Shown here: positions 1 through 10,142 of the stretch, one piece after another | How positions within the stretch are numbered: the first letter of the stretch is position 1 | Layout of the letters: each line of letters opens with the position of its first letter | Program-made: the position numbers and the translations under genes | DNA from: Nemophila menziesii | Lineage: Eukaryota > Streptophyta > Magnoliopsida > Boraginales > Hydrophyllaceae | NCBI GenBank assembly: GCA_029959085.1 | Contig: JARWIR010000010.1 | Span: 35,208,731-35,272,730, forward strand | Length of the DNA stretch: 64,000 nt | Direction: 5' to 3' | The notes under the pieces: generated by a model | Seen by the model: the letters and a program-made list of their open reading frames with translations, nothing else | What the model was told of the DNA's origin: nothing | The model's database searches: none

Positions 1-1120
1 ACTTACCCAAGAGAGCTTTGTTCATATCCTCTGCATATCGAAACCCCAATCCACCAGCTTCCTTGGGACTACAAATATCTATCCAAGCGACCCAGTTAAT
101 ACACTTTTGTCGCAGCAGGTCTACAGGTCCGCGGATACAGGAACAGGCTACCTATGGGGAGGCGGAAATTGTTCTGATGGCGGAACAGCAGTCACAGCTG
201 GTGGAGCGGATTAGTCAAGTGCACAGGTTCGAGAATGAAGTCCAGCAGGAAGGTGACTCGGTTTTGACAGCTGAAGACCAACACTGGTGGACCAAAAATA
301 TCTCAAGTAATATGGTTTTCGCCGGGGTCCGATGGGGCGTTTTCTTTGGCGCACTCATGGACGCTATTTGGAAGCAACGGAATGAGATTGTTTTCAACGG
401 AGCCACATCTTTCAATGAAGTTGCGATAGTTCGAAAGGCGAAGTACATGGCTATTGGAATTACTAGAGCTTGGGGTAACTTGCCCGGGACCTCTTTGTCA
501 AGGAAATCTGCGATATCTTTGGTAGGGTGGTCAAAGCCTACTAGAGGGGTCAAACTCAACACGGATGGGAGCGTTACTAGTAGAGGACAGGTAGGTGGAG
601 GTGGTGGTATTATGAGGGATTGTAACGGGGATTGGCTTGGGGGATTCATGATGAAGGTGCACCAAGATTCTCCGGTTATTGTGGAACTCGTAGCACTTTG
701 GGAAGGTCTTAAGCACGTAGAGAGATTGGGATTTCCGGATGTGACTGTTGAGGTGGATTCAAGAGAGGTGGTGGAATTAGTACATAATGCAACGAACGGT
801 AGAGGACCTGGAGCACAATGGATCACGCAAATTCGTCTACTTCTGGATCGAAATAAGGGCTTTCACTTACGGAACATCTATAGGGAAGCTAACACGTGTG
901 CGGATTGGCTAGCCAAGAAGGGAGGGAAGATTGAAGAGGATTTTACATTTCTTGAAGACCCACCGGATGGTATTTGGAGCATTCTCATGAAGGATCGCAT
1001 GGGATATAAGTCACCTAGATTGATATATGATCCTAATTTACTCAATAATGTAATAGATTAGTGGTTGTTTTTGGTGTGTAACATGATCCTGTACGGGTCT
1101 CCGATGTAATAAAAAAAAAC
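1..1120 (+). mobile_element. 3' end of a L1-type LINE (RNase H domain, 3' UTR, poly(A))
   Basis: The segment holds the last part of a plant L1-type non-LTR retrotransposon. The RNase H reading frame ends at 1061, a short 3' UTR follows, and an A-rich run near 1110-1120 fits the retrotransposed poly(A) tail. The upstream endonuclease and reverse transcriptase regions lie outside the window or are missing. Unlike the other LINE pieces here, its frame is unbroken, which suggests a younger insertion. Confidence 0.7.
18..1061 (+). CDS. RNase H-like protein of LINE origin (RVT_3 type)
   Basis: A 347-residue open frame without stops. The C-terminal half (about residues 175-315) is a type I RNase H fold of the kind that ends plant LINE polyproteins. 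The acidic residues expected at the active site are visible: D183 in LNTDGS, E223 in VELVALWEGL, D247 in VEVDSRE and D296 in ANTCADWLAKKG. The preceding stretch (residues 100-170, with AIWKQRNEIVFNG) matches the linker between the LINE zinc-binding domain and RNase H. In an active element the domain would degrade RNA in the RNA-DNA hybrid. The first ATG is arbitrary, since the frame may continue upstream of the window or be a truncated insertion. Whether it is expressed as a stand-alone protein cannot be judged from sequence. Confidence 0.7.
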   Translation: MFISSAYRNPNPPASLGLQISIQATQLIHFCRSRSTGPRIQEQATYGEAEIVLMAEQQSQLVERISQVHRFENEVQQEGDSVLTAEDQHWWTKNISSNMVFAGVRWGVFFGALMDAIWKQRNEIVFNGATSFNEVAIVRKAKYMAIGITRAWGNLPGTSLSRKSAISLVGWSKPTRGVKLNTDGSVTSRGQVGGGGGIMRDCNGDWLGGFMMKVHQDSPVIVELVALWEGLKHVERLGFPDVTVEVDSREVVELVHNATNGRGPGAQWITQIRLLLDRNKGFHLRNIYREANTCADWLAKKGGKIEEDFTFLEDPPDGIWSILMKDRMGYKSPRLIYDPNLLNNVID

Positions 1121-1149
1121 ATAATAAAATACCTAGAAGAGAAAATTGG

Positions 1150-1790
1150 AGGAAACAAATTTAAAAAGAAAATCTTGGATTGATTTAATAAAGTTATTAA
1201 TAAAAATAACCTAGAAGAGACACGTAGCTATGGATGTACTTATTCATTGACAAATAGGTGGTAATGATTCTGGCTATAGGACCTGACCATAGCCCACTAA
1301 TCCTCTACCTAGACGATAATATTAATAGTAAAAAACCACATTTTTACTTTGAATCTTACTGGACCAAAGAAACTAATTACCTTAATATTATAAAAAATGT
1401 CTGGGAACACTATAAAGAGTTAAGGGGAACCCTAGTAAAGTAATTAATCAAAAACTTAAATATTGTAGTAAAATGCTAAGAAAATGGAAAAGTAATGAAC
1501 TTATGAAAAATATTAAGACCACTAATCTTCTAGTGGCAAAATTAGAAATAATATCAAACTAAAACTCCCAAAAATTTAAATGTGTTATTAATTCATATGC
1601 TATGAAAGTGTTTTCCTGAATGCGTCTTCCAGGAAAAAAAGGCAATTTGACTTTCACTTACGATGATATCCATGATGGGTTGATGTCTATTACATATAAC
1701 CCTTGAAATAATCTTATAGATGCAGCTAGGGACCCTGATTGGTCTATAGTGTTTAATATTAATAGGTTAATTAATTTTTAGAATTAGTGT
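1150..1790 (+). pseudogene. LINE endonuclease remnant
   Basis: The frame at 1258-1443 reads GPDHSPLIL followed by a FESYWTKE-like segment, the conserved end of the L1-type apurinic endonuclease domain and its linker. Weak similarity (CTYSLTNRW, compare FSWTNRR) lies upstream near 1230. Stops and frame changes interrupt it throughout, so it is non-functional. It is not collinear with the minus-strand LINE piece that follows, so it is probably a separate old insertion. Confidence 0.5.
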
Positions 1791-2017
1791 TATGATGGTG
1801 TTATTAATTTCACTAAGGCAACCCCCATTATTCCAATAATCATAAATTTTTCTCATAATATCAAGTTTAATAAATTCCTAGTAGGTTTTAGAAAACAAGC
1901 CAGTGAAGCCATCAGGGTTTGGGGCCTTGTTAGCCCCAAGTTCCCAAGCTACAGTTTTAACCTCTTCCACGTTAATGGGTTTATTTGAATCAATATTCAT
2001 TTATGTTGTTATGGTAG
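1791..2017 (-). pseudogene. LINE reverse transcriptase remnant, minus strand
   Basis: On the minus strand, bases 1985-1890 read INVEEVKTVAWELGANKAP then NPDGF, the start of the LINE reverse transcriptase domain (family consensus KAPGPDGF). The piece stops exactly where the Athila-like LTR begins (2018). The endonuclease of a LINE in the same orientation resumes beyond the far side of that element (9600-10134). This piece is therefore best read as the downstream part of one LINE split by the LTR element, with some sequence lost at the junction. Confidence 0.55.
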
Positions 2018-3547
2018 TGATGTCTCCATATTTGTGATATATTAATCTAGGTCTGAGATTTATTAGATAATTTCTTAATTCATGTCTTAATTTGGAAGTT
2101 TATTACTTTTAGAGCATATTTGGTATAATTTGTGTGGTAATCTAAAGCTATTAAATTTTATAGAATATAATTAGATTCTAAATAAATTCCACGAAGTTAA
2201 GGAAAGAGATCCAGGAGAAATCAGAAGGTAAAAGGAAATAAAGTTGAATTAGGAAAAGAAAAGCTGCCAAATAAATCTCCAAATCTGCAGTGACATCCAT
2301 TAAAGTAAAAATAACTGAAAATCGTTCGCGAATTTGGAAGATCCTTAAAAGATTCAGATAGATCTTTGATTTGCGGTCGTTTTAATATAAAGTACACTGA
2401 ATTTGGCCAAGTAACGAAGGAGATATGATAAAAACAAGCAGCAGTGTTTATTATGTCCTCTATTTTAGGAAACGAATTTGAGTTGGACTTGGACTCCAAT
2501 TACTTGCCTTCCACTCCAAGATTTCGACCTAAAGTTAGAAAAAAACCTATAAATACACCCTCTTATCATTGTAAACATCTGCTTTCTTGAATATTAGTCC
2601 TTAGCGTAAAGTTTTATCTTCCAGAGAAGCAAGACGACCTAGAGAGGAAGACAAGAAGTTGGAGAATTGCAAACTCCTCTTCTCCATCCTATCCATCTAT
2701 CATTAAGGTAATTTGTAATAGATTCTTTAGCTTATCTTTGTTTCTAATTACTTTTATCCTTTATTTATTTCTATGTCTTTAGTTATGAACTAATTTTCCC
2801 ATAGCTGGGTTCGCATATGTATAATCTTTGAATTATAATTCTCTATTTGTTCCCACGTTATTTGGGATTAATCTTTAAATTGATTGATCTACTTTATATA
2901 TCTGTTTTATGTGCTTTGGCTGAATAACTGTAGTTCTTACGGTGTGCAACGTATAGGATTACCATAGTAGTTAGATGGTCACCCGGAAGGGGTGTCTAAT
3001 TATTGAAACACCACATAAACGTCTAGTGTGCGGTAGTGATCCTGACGGGCTTGCCTAACTAGATAGTCACTAGGGTTTGATTTAACCACCGATCATTGTG
3101 CAGGGGTCCCCTTAGCCAAGTCCCCTGGTAATTGTTAGGTTGCCACCTAAGTCCACCCGGAAGGGGGTCTTGACTATTTACAGAGCTCAATTCACCCCTT
3201 ATTACTAGAATATTGATTAGAAGGATAAGTGCATGCTGGCAATCCTAAGCTATGTCTCTCATCTCCATTCTTTATTATATTATTCATTTGCATTATTATC
3301 TTTTACATCTGGAAACCAAATAAATACTATTTCTTTTATTGTCCTTTTATCAAACAAGTAATTTCTCCTACACTTCTCTATACACAAGTATCTAATGGAT
3401 TAAATCTATACGAACGAACTTTACTTACTAACTAAACTTGCAAACGATATGTGATACTTGTAATGAGTTTCTGTGGTTGTAAAGGGTGTGAATTACTTAT
3501 ATTTATTGTTATTTAAATTATTATTTTATCACACCTTTGCCCTACCA
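2018..3547 (+). repeat. 5' LTR of Athila-like element A
   Basis: The repeat starts TG at 2018 and ends CA at 3547, just before the primer-binding site, giving 1530 bp. Its first 780 bp align with the 3' LTR at 8798-9599. The U5-side half (2940-3180) carries repeated short inverted motifs of the form ACCCGGAAGGG and the segment GATCCTGACGGGCTTGC, which recurs in the LTR of element B. A CTATAAATACACC-like TATA region lies near 2548. Confidence 0.8.
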
Positions 3548-3552
3548 AGTTT

Positions 3553-3570
3553 TCGGCGCCGCTGCCGGGG
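3553..3570 (+). other. Primer-binding site, tRNA-Asp type
   Basis: TCGGCGCCGCTGCCGGGG lies five bases after the 5' LTR. It differs at two bases from the Athila consensus TGGCGCCGTTGCCGGGG, which is complementary to a tRNA-Asp 3' end. Confidence 0.8.
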
Positions 3571-3673
3571 ATTTATCTTTAATTTAGTGTATTTGTGCTA
3601 TTTAGTGTAGAAGTTTTTATTTGTTATTAGTTTTACGCGATTTCTCTTTAGTATCTCTTAAGGTTTCTTAGGT

Positions 3674-4120
3674 ATGGAGAACTATTATGCACCAATCAAT
3701 ACAAATATGCATGGGGTCCGAAGTCAAAAGTTTTATGAAGAAGGTTCGAGCTATCAAGTTCAAACTCTACCACAACCCATGCATAATTCACAAGAACACT
3801 CATACAATAAAGTCTCACAAACCCTGGAAAAATTCATGGACATAACACAAGCCAGATTCCAGATACACGAAGAGACGAATATGAAGGCATTTCAAACCCA
3901 GCGCGATGTCATGGGAATAACATTAAACAAATTGAAACAAGTATCTAAAAAAGTCATAGAGCACTCTGCGGAATTAATTAATTCAAAAGATGCTCTTGCG
4001 CAATTCATCAAAGATTCAACCGATAAAAGGAGAGAAAGTGACACAAATCTCAACGCCTCCATATCATTAGTGCAACTCATGCACCAACAAATTCAAATGA
4101 TGGAGCAAAGATTTACGTAA
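3674..4120 (+). CDS. Gag-like ORF 1 of Athila-like element A
   Basis: A 148-residue frame that begins about 100 bp after the primer-binding site, where gag starts in Athila-like elements. It starts MENYYAP and is then rich in Q, K, E and helical segments (residues 50-145), consistent with a coiled-coil self-association region. No CCHC zinc knuckle is visible. It stops at 4120 and a second frame begins 40 bp downstream, so the original gag is probably broken by a mutation near 4120-4160. Assignment to gag rests on position and composition, not on a clear domain match. Confidence 0.5.
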   Translation: MENYYAPINTNMHGVRSQKFYEEGSSYQVQTLPQPMHNSQEHSYNKVSQTLEKFMDITQARFQIHEETNMKAFQTQRDVMGITLNKLKQVSKKVIEHSAELINSKDALAQFIKDSTDKRRESDTNLNASISLVQLMHQQIQMMEQRFT

Positions 4121-4159
4121 GTCACAATGATCAATCAACAATGACAACAAGATTTACGT

Positions 4160-4693
4160 ATGAAACTGGGCGATAACAATGTTGGGTTCAAAGTTTCAAC
4201 CATAAAAGAACCAACCAAACTTATCTTAGAAGAAGTAATTGTTAAGGATCAAAATACGAGAGAAGTTGAACAAGAATTCGAGCATGTGGGTAGAGAAGTG
4301 CAACAAGAGACTAAGGAAGAAGAGACAGCCACACAAAAGGTGCAAGAAGAAGAACGTAAGGTGGAGCCACCACCTACACAACCATCATCACCAATCAAGT
4401 TGAATTTAATTGAGGTAATAATCGAAAATTGGGATAGTGAGGATGAGGTTGAAAGTACAACTACAAGGAGTGCAGTAATTCCAACGATTGAAGAACCCAC
4501 GAAGCTTAATTTAGACAAAGTGACAATCAAAGAGAGGGTTAAAGAGGTTGGAGAAAAAGAGAACAAGGTAGAGATATCACCTACACACCCGCTTCTATCA
4601 CCACCATATCTCTTACGAATTACATATCCTAGTGGTGATACTAAGTCTGAAACGTCAGCCAAGAAGAAATCGACGTTCATGTACTCGAGGTAA
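4160..4693 (+). CDS. Charged repeat protein between gag and protease, element A
   Basis: A 177-residue, strongly acidic frame. It holds three diverged copies of a module resembling EPTKLNLDKVTIKE, at about residues 15-30, 75-92 and 110-127, separated by Glu/Lys-rich stretches and a proline cluster (PPPTQPSSP). It sits between gag-like ORF 1 and the protease, where Athila gag-pol has a variable linker. I recognise no catalytic domain. It could be the C-terminal part of gag or a family-specific spacer protein. Confidence 0.45.
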   Translation: MKLGDNNVGFKVSTIKEPTKLILEEVIVKDQNTREVEQEFEHVGREVQQETKEEETATQKVQEEERKVEPPPTQPSSPIKLNLIEVIIENWDSEDEVESTTTRSAVIPTIEEPTKLNLDKVTIKERVKEVGEKENKVEISPTHPLLSPPYLLRITYPSGDTKSETSAKKKSTFMYSR

Positions 4694-4776
4694 TTGAGAA
4701 AGAACCTGCAACACCAAAAGTCTTCAAAGAAATTCCTTCCGAGAAGAGTTAGATTGTAGAGTTCGAGGTCGAGCCA

Positions 4777-5229
4777 GTGAATCTTACTAAAGAAAGCTTG
4801 ACAACAAAAGTTCCAATGAATCTACCACCAAAGATGCATGATCCAGGAGCTTTATACCTACAAATCAATATAGGTGGTAACTTTGAGGCTAAAGCGATGT
4901 GTGCCATGGGTTCAGGTAGATATATCATGCCCAAGAATATATTTGAGAAGTTAGGCATAGGAAACGCCAGAAGAAAAGACATCAATTTGCTGCTCCTAGA
5001 TAACTCCACGATAACGCCATGGGTAGTCATTGAAAACCTGCTTGTCCATGTAGGTACCATAGCTATACCTAAAGATTTTGTTATTCTTGATAGCATTGCA
5101 GGTCAACACTTCTCATCGATACTTGGACACCCATTCTTGGCGACAATTCACAAGATAATTGATGTTCATAAGAGAACCGTGACTTTCTTAGCTCAAGAAG
5201 AATTCAGAACTTTCTGTTTTGTGATATAA
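4777..5229 (+). pseudogene. Retropepsin-like aspartic protease, catalytic Asp missing
   Basis: The 150-residue frame matches the Athila/Ty3 protease fold in order: a strand region with INIGGNFEAKAMC, the active-site loop, MPKNIFEKLGIG, the flap-side region with VVIENLLVHV, a FVILD strand, then ILGHPFLATIHKIIDV near the C-terminus. In the family the loop reads CDLGAS (Asp-X-Gly type). Here it reads CAMGSG (residues 43-48), so the catalytic aspartate is replaced by alanine and cleavage activity should be lost. Upstream sequence in the same frame is cut by a stop near 4750. Polymerase domains are absent downstream. Confidence 0.75.
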
Positions 5230-5268
5230 AAGCTTGAGAAGTCACGAGGGGTCCCAAGACGCCAAGTT

Positions 5269-5487
5269 GTGACCAAGGAGGTTAAAAAGAATATCCATCA
5301 TGTACCCGTGAAGAAGAGAGTGGAAAGTGAGTTTGGGGTTAGTGACGAGGTCGTTTGGAAAGCACCTAATCAAGAGAATAGACCACGAGGATTCAAGAAT
5401 TCATGGATGGTCCGTTTGTGGTTACGAGAATTGTTGCGGCAAAACGAATTGAAATTCTATCAAAGAAGGGTCACAAACTTCGAATAG
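5269..5487 (+). pseudogene. Short frame after the protease, element A
   Basis: A 72-residue frame, basic and without a recognised domain. It lies where reverse transcriptase would begin in a complete Athila element but shows none of the polymerase motifs. After its stop the sequence enters the post-pol leader. It probably marks the scar of the loss of pol. A relative appears as a broken frame at 38818-39039 in element B. Confidence 0.35.
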
Positions 5488-5801
5488 TAGATGTGCATAG
5501 CTCACCCGCTGTTGGGGAGGCTATATAATCATGAGATGATCGAGGTAACACGTCGAACTTTAAAAGACATTAAACAAAGTTCCTTCTGAGAGACATCCCA
5601 CTGTGTTTTATGTTTTTTTATTTTTTTTATGGTTTGATTAGTTAGTTTATGTTTAGATTAGTTAGTTTATATATTTTTGAGTGCATATTGTAGTAATAAG
5701 GAAGGTATGAGTGTTTTTGATGAGTAGGTATGCAAAGGTTCGAGTTTGGGGTGAAAAATTAGAAAATTTTTGAAGTTAAAAAGGGCTGGACAGAGACATT
5801 T

Positions 5802-6336
5802 CGCGGCACACCGGAGGAATTCACGGTGCACCGCACCTATCGGCGGTAGAAATTGACCAAAACTTCGAACTGACATAACTTTTCGCTCGGGTATCCGAAT
5901 TCACTTTTTCTCGAGTCTAAATGGCATATTTTTTCAAGATCTAGCCATTGGAGTAAAGAACACATGGTTTATATAAAAATGAAAAATCGGAATCTAGCAG
6001 TGTCATGCGGTACATCGCACAAACCCCACGGTGCGCCGCACCCCACAAAACCGTCACACCGGTCTAGAAATTAGGTACACGTGCGAGGCTTCACAAGGAA
6101 AATCTTATCGTCACATGTGCCGAACCGTGACACGGTCCAAGTCAGAGAAGACTTGCAGTACACCGCACGCTTCACGCGGTGCACCACACCATGAGAAAAC
6201 CGTGACAACGGTAGAGAAATCAGGTCCTATTACGAGAGGCCACTTGGCCAAACCGTGTCGACCAATGCATAAGATCGTAACACGGGGGAGACAACACTAT
6301 AATGCGGTACACTGCACCCTACCCGTGGTGCATTGT
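5802..6336 (+). repeat. Four pairs of GCGGTGCACCGC-like palindromes, element A
   Basis: Eight 12-bp sites similar to GCGGTGCACCGC occur as four pairs: 5803/5823, 6007/6028, 6155/6176 and 6304/6325. Start-to-start spacing within pairs is 20, 21, 21 and 21 bp. A TATA-like CCCTATAAATG at 6346-6356 follows the last pair, and a C/A-rich leader-like stretch follows that. See findings for the other copies. Confidence 0.75.
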
Positions 6337-6345
6337 ACGACGCTC

Positions 6346-6356
6346 CCTATAAATGG
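6346..6356 (+). promoter_or_regulatory. Possible internal TATA box, element A
   Basis: CCCTATAAATG lies 10 bp after the last palindrome pair, ahead of a pyrimidine/adenine-rich, leader-like region (6385-6720) and a short frame at 6755-6871. In Athila elements this is the region upstream of the third, env-like ORF. A promoter role is inferred only. Confidence 0.3.
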
Positions 6357-8784
6357 GAAAAGAGCCGGTTAGCTATACGATATCATAAACCTAAACCTCT
6401 CTTTCTTCCCCGAGCCTCCCAAACTCCATTGAAGCTTCACCAAACCTCTAACACGCATCAAAACACTACAAAATCACCATGAAATCATATCCAAACCCTT
6501 ACCTACTTCATTATAAACAAGATTCATCCACCCAAATCAATCCAAAACACATAGAATCCAAGAATCAAAACCAAATTTTCAATATCTTCTTCCAAAATTC
6601 ATTAAACCCATACCAATAAAGCAAGAGTTTATCCTACCCACATAGAGCTTCATCATACTTAAACCTTTGCTAACCCAAATAACACTTTTTCAACCTAAAT
6701 TCAAAGGGTACAAATTTCAAGAGTGTTCAAATCTTTGAGTTGGGGTCAATAGAGATGACAAAAAGAATAGAAACATTATCTACTGCTAGGGAGATGAAGA
6801 AGAATCATAGCAAGGTATTGGTTGAGATCAAGAAGAAATCAATTAAGATTGGTGCTAGCTCAGGAACATAGTAAAAGGGTAAACCGGGCCAAGACATGAG
6901 AGAAAAGCATGCAGTGGTGAAATCAAAGAGCAAAGCAATTACATCTTTCAAGAGAAAACACCACAACCTCTCCATATCAAGATTCCTTTACCAGAGATGA
7001 GCACAACTTCTAAAAGGCCTTATTAGCTGTTGCCACAACAAAATATTCCTAGATGCACACCTTCACATGAGAGAGTATTCCAAAACGAAAATGGAAAAGG
7101 TAAGAGCAAAGGATACCTAGATTCGTATGATGGATTGGGATAAATCATAAGAGGAGGAAATGGAATGCAAAATTGGTGATACCATAAGTTTAAAACAAAA
7201 GAAGCACTGCACCCTATTTTGGTTATTGATCATGCGAGGCAATAGCCTCGAAAAGTATGTTTTCTTTCTTCCCTACCATTTCTGTACATGCAATATATGT
7301 GTCAGTTTTTAATTTATTATTGAGTTTTTTTGAGTCGTGGGGATACTGCTCATTTTTTAGTTGGGGTGTGGGGATTTGTTATCCCTCATCTCCATTTTTT
7401 TGTGTTTTATTGTTTTTTAGGAATAATTTAAAATTTTTGATAGATGGGATTAGATGTAGATTGTGTTTAATAGCTTAAATCATAAAGTTAGTGAGTTAAT
7501 GATAGTAAGTAATATGTTTATGAGCTGATTATTTTATATGCTTTGAGGATGAACAGGAAAAACACATTGATAGTAAAGAAAAGATTAGTAAGCATTATGG
7601 TAGAAGTATGTTTGATCTTAGGACGCCTTGAGGGGTGTGTAGGTCGTGAGATCCGAGCTAGTTTATAAACCGATCTAATGAACGTGCTAAAGGTGAGAAA
7701 GCAACGAAACTGCATAGTTTAGAAAGTGTTTAAGGATGTTCTTTGATAAGCCCCTTGTTGTCTTTTAGCTTGCTATCCAGGTATTTTAATTATTTATATC
7801 ATTCATAGCCCCTTCTAGCCTTTCTAAAGCCTTTTTATTAGCCACATTATAAGCCATACCCTTTAGATTTTAGGACTTCTCTATATGACCCGCACTCGAA
7901 TTGCGATGCATAGACAGTCGTTTCAGAGCTTGCGTTTGGGGTGGTGGGTTCACCTTATGGGAAAATATTATTGGGGTTCACCTTATGCATAGACAGTCGT
8001 TTCTATTTTTATTGATGATTCGCTATTTTATATTGTGACCCTTTGCCAGGGTAAAAGTAAATGAAAAAAGTTGTGAAAAGAAAAGAAATATATGAGGAAA
8101 AAGTAGCATGATATCTCACATAAAAAATAGAGTCATAGCTATATTACAAAAGAAAGAATTGATATAAAAAGATTGAATAGGATTTTGACCGGCAAAGTAG
8201 AATTTTTATGTGATCATCTTAGTGCTTTATTATCGGGTTATTGGGGATGTTAATTAAGTGCATCGATTCATTGGGTTGAGTGAGAACATATTTATGAGAG
8301 TAACTCAAGCTCCAGGGTGATTTGTTGATGGATAGTGAGGATAGATCTAAAATCTCACTCAAAATTATCCAAATATATTATCACACCGTTCCTAAGCCAA
8401 CATTACAACCTTAAAGACCTTTTGATTCTTTGCTATGTAATCTAGAAGTGATTGAAACGTTAAAGTGTAGTTAGATGGATCTTTGGATACTAGTAAAGCT
8501 TGATGAACATTCTATAGCCTCCTTGTTAAACTAAGTGAAGAACCTCTCCTTCGTGCATTGCAAAGCTAATCCGATCTTGAATTTGCACCGTGTTGAATGT
8601 TTGTATGATAAGTGTGCAGGTTGTTTAGTTTGTAGATATTATAACATGAAACTTGCTAAGTAGTTACTTTGAGATTATTACTCATACTCTTCTATCTTCT
8701 TTCCATATGTGCTTAATTGACTTAGGTGTATTTAGAGACTTCCATATGTTCTTATTCTTTATTGTATCAGGACGATACAAATTT
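6357..8784 (+). other. 3' internal region of element A without a coding domain
   Basis: Leader-like C/A-rich sequence (6385-6720), a 38-codon frame at 6755-6871 (starts MTKRIETL), then A/T-rich sequence with no domain I recognise. In full Athila elements this space holds the env-like ORF. Here no membrane-type protein frame is visible. Confidence 0.45.
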
Positions 8785-9599
8785 GAGTTGGGGGTCTTGA
8801 TGTCTCCATATTTTTTATATTAATCTAGGTTTAAGACATCATTTTAGGTGTATTTGGTTAATTGTTACAGGATGTTTTCCCATTATTAGATAATTTCTTA
8901 GTTCATGTCTTAATTTGGAAGTTTATTACTTTTAAAGCATATCTGGTATAATTTGTGTGTTAATGTGAAGCTCTTAAGGTTTTTGGAATATAATAAGATC
9001 TCAAATAAATTTCAAGGAGTTAAGGAAAGAATATCCAAGAGAAATTAGGATTTAAAAGGAAACAAAGTTGAATTAGAATAGGAAAAGCTGCCAAATAAAT
9101 CTGCCAAATCTGCAGTGATGTCCATTAATGTAAAGATAACTGCAGATCGATCGCGAATTTGGAAGAGCCTTTAAAAAGTCTGATAGATCTTTGAACTGCA
9201 GTCGTTTTAATATAAAGCACGCTGAATTTGGCTAAGTAATGAAGGAGATATGATCAAAACAAGAAGCAGTGTTTATCATGTCCTCTATTTTAGGAAACGA
9301 ATTTGAGTTGGACTTGGATCCAATTTCTTGCCTTCCACTCCAAGGTTTTGACCTAGGGTTAGAAAAAAACCTATAAATACACCCTCTTATCATTTTAAAT
9401 ATGTCCTTGCTCGAATATTAGTCCTTAGCATAAAGTTTTATCATCCAGAGAAGCAAGACGACCTAGAGAGGAAGACAAAAAGTTGGAGAGTTGCAAACTC
9501 CTCTTCTCCATCCTATACCTCTATCATTAGGGTAATATATATTAGATTCTTTAGCTTATCTTTTTTTCTAATTACTTTTGTCCTTTATTTATTTCTATG
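8785..9599 (+). repeat. Purine-rich tract and truncated 3' LTR of element A
   Basis: GAGTTGGGGGTCT (8785-8797) is the polypurine tract. The LTR starts TGATGTCTCC at 8798 and follows the 5' LTR to base 9599 (TTTATTTCTATG), corresponding to about 2783 in the first copy. There it switches to LINE sequence, so about 770 bp of LTR is missing. Confidence 0.8.
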
Positions 9600-10142
9600 A
9601 ATGTTAGATTTTATTAAATCTTTGCCTATTCTCCTATTAGTCTAAGAGAACCTACAACTGTAGCTAGTAGTCTCATCAAGGCCATATCTATTAATAAAAG
9701 AATTAAATTTCTCAACACTCCTTTTACAATTCAAATTGTCCCCTAATTTATCCTTTTGATACCTAATTAAATCAAAATACCCTACAAAATTTCAAGAACT
9801 GCTCAAGGGTTTACAATTCTCTATATTCTACAAAGATATACTTTTAAATTTTCATAGGGACTATTATAAACGTAAGTGGTGTAACTTTAAGAAATTTTAT
9901 CCTTGTAAAAAACATACTATATAAATTCATTACTACTATTAATAACTTCAATATCAATATTATCATTAATCAGTAAAGACAGACCTCCCTTAATGCCCTC
10001 GGGATTTACTATATGTTTCGCATTTATTTTTAATTCTTTAGCAACTTTATTAATAACAGAAACTCCATTTTTAGTTTTGGATAAGAAGCATACATGCAAA
10101 TGGTGTTTAGCGTAGAGTTCCTTGAAGGTCTGGACTGTCAAG
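9600..10142 (-). pseudogene. LINE endonuclease remnant, minus strand
   Basis: On the minus strand, 10141-9917 is a 74-residue frame with TVQTFKELYAKHHLHVCFLS and later GIKGGLSLLINDNIDIEV, both typical of the N-terminal half of the L1-type endonuclease. Further on (9750-9600) a frame reads INRYGLDETTSYSCRFS, a stop, then TNRRIGKDL, the conserved RFSWTNRR region. The frame is broken by stops and a shift. The hAT element at 10143-15068 is inserted just before this piece, and the upstream part of the same LINE continues beyond it at 15077. Confidence 0.7.

Larger units (their letters stand above)
2018..9599 (+). mobile_element. Non-autonomous Athila-like Ty3 LTR retrotransposon (element A)
   Basis: Two direct repeats starting TGATGTCTCC (2018 and 8798) are the LTRs. 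A primer-binding site of the Athila type follows the first and a purine-rich tract precedes the second. The interior encodes gag-like and aspartic-protease-like frames but no recognisable reverse transcriptase, RNase H or integrase. Sequence passes from the protease remnant straight into the post-pol leader typical of Athila elements (near 5560-5600, with GAGAGACATCCCACTGTG). The element would have to borrow enzymes from a relative. Its 3' LTR is cut at 9599 against LINE sequence, so no target duplication remains. Element B (35057-40060) is a diverged relative with the same layout. Confidence 0.8.

Noticed and set aside
215..826. 203-codon minus-strand frame opposite the RNase H ORF
   Set aside because: It is the shadow of a coding sequence on the other strand. 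The Ser/Pro-rich translation matches nothing.
3229..3435. 68-codon hydrophobic frame in the 5' LTR of element A
   Set aside because: Non-coding LTR sequence. Chance frame in A/T-rich DNA.
4249..4680. 143-codon minus-strand frame opposite the charged gag-region ORF
   Set aside because: Shadow of the Glu/Lys-rich + strand frame.
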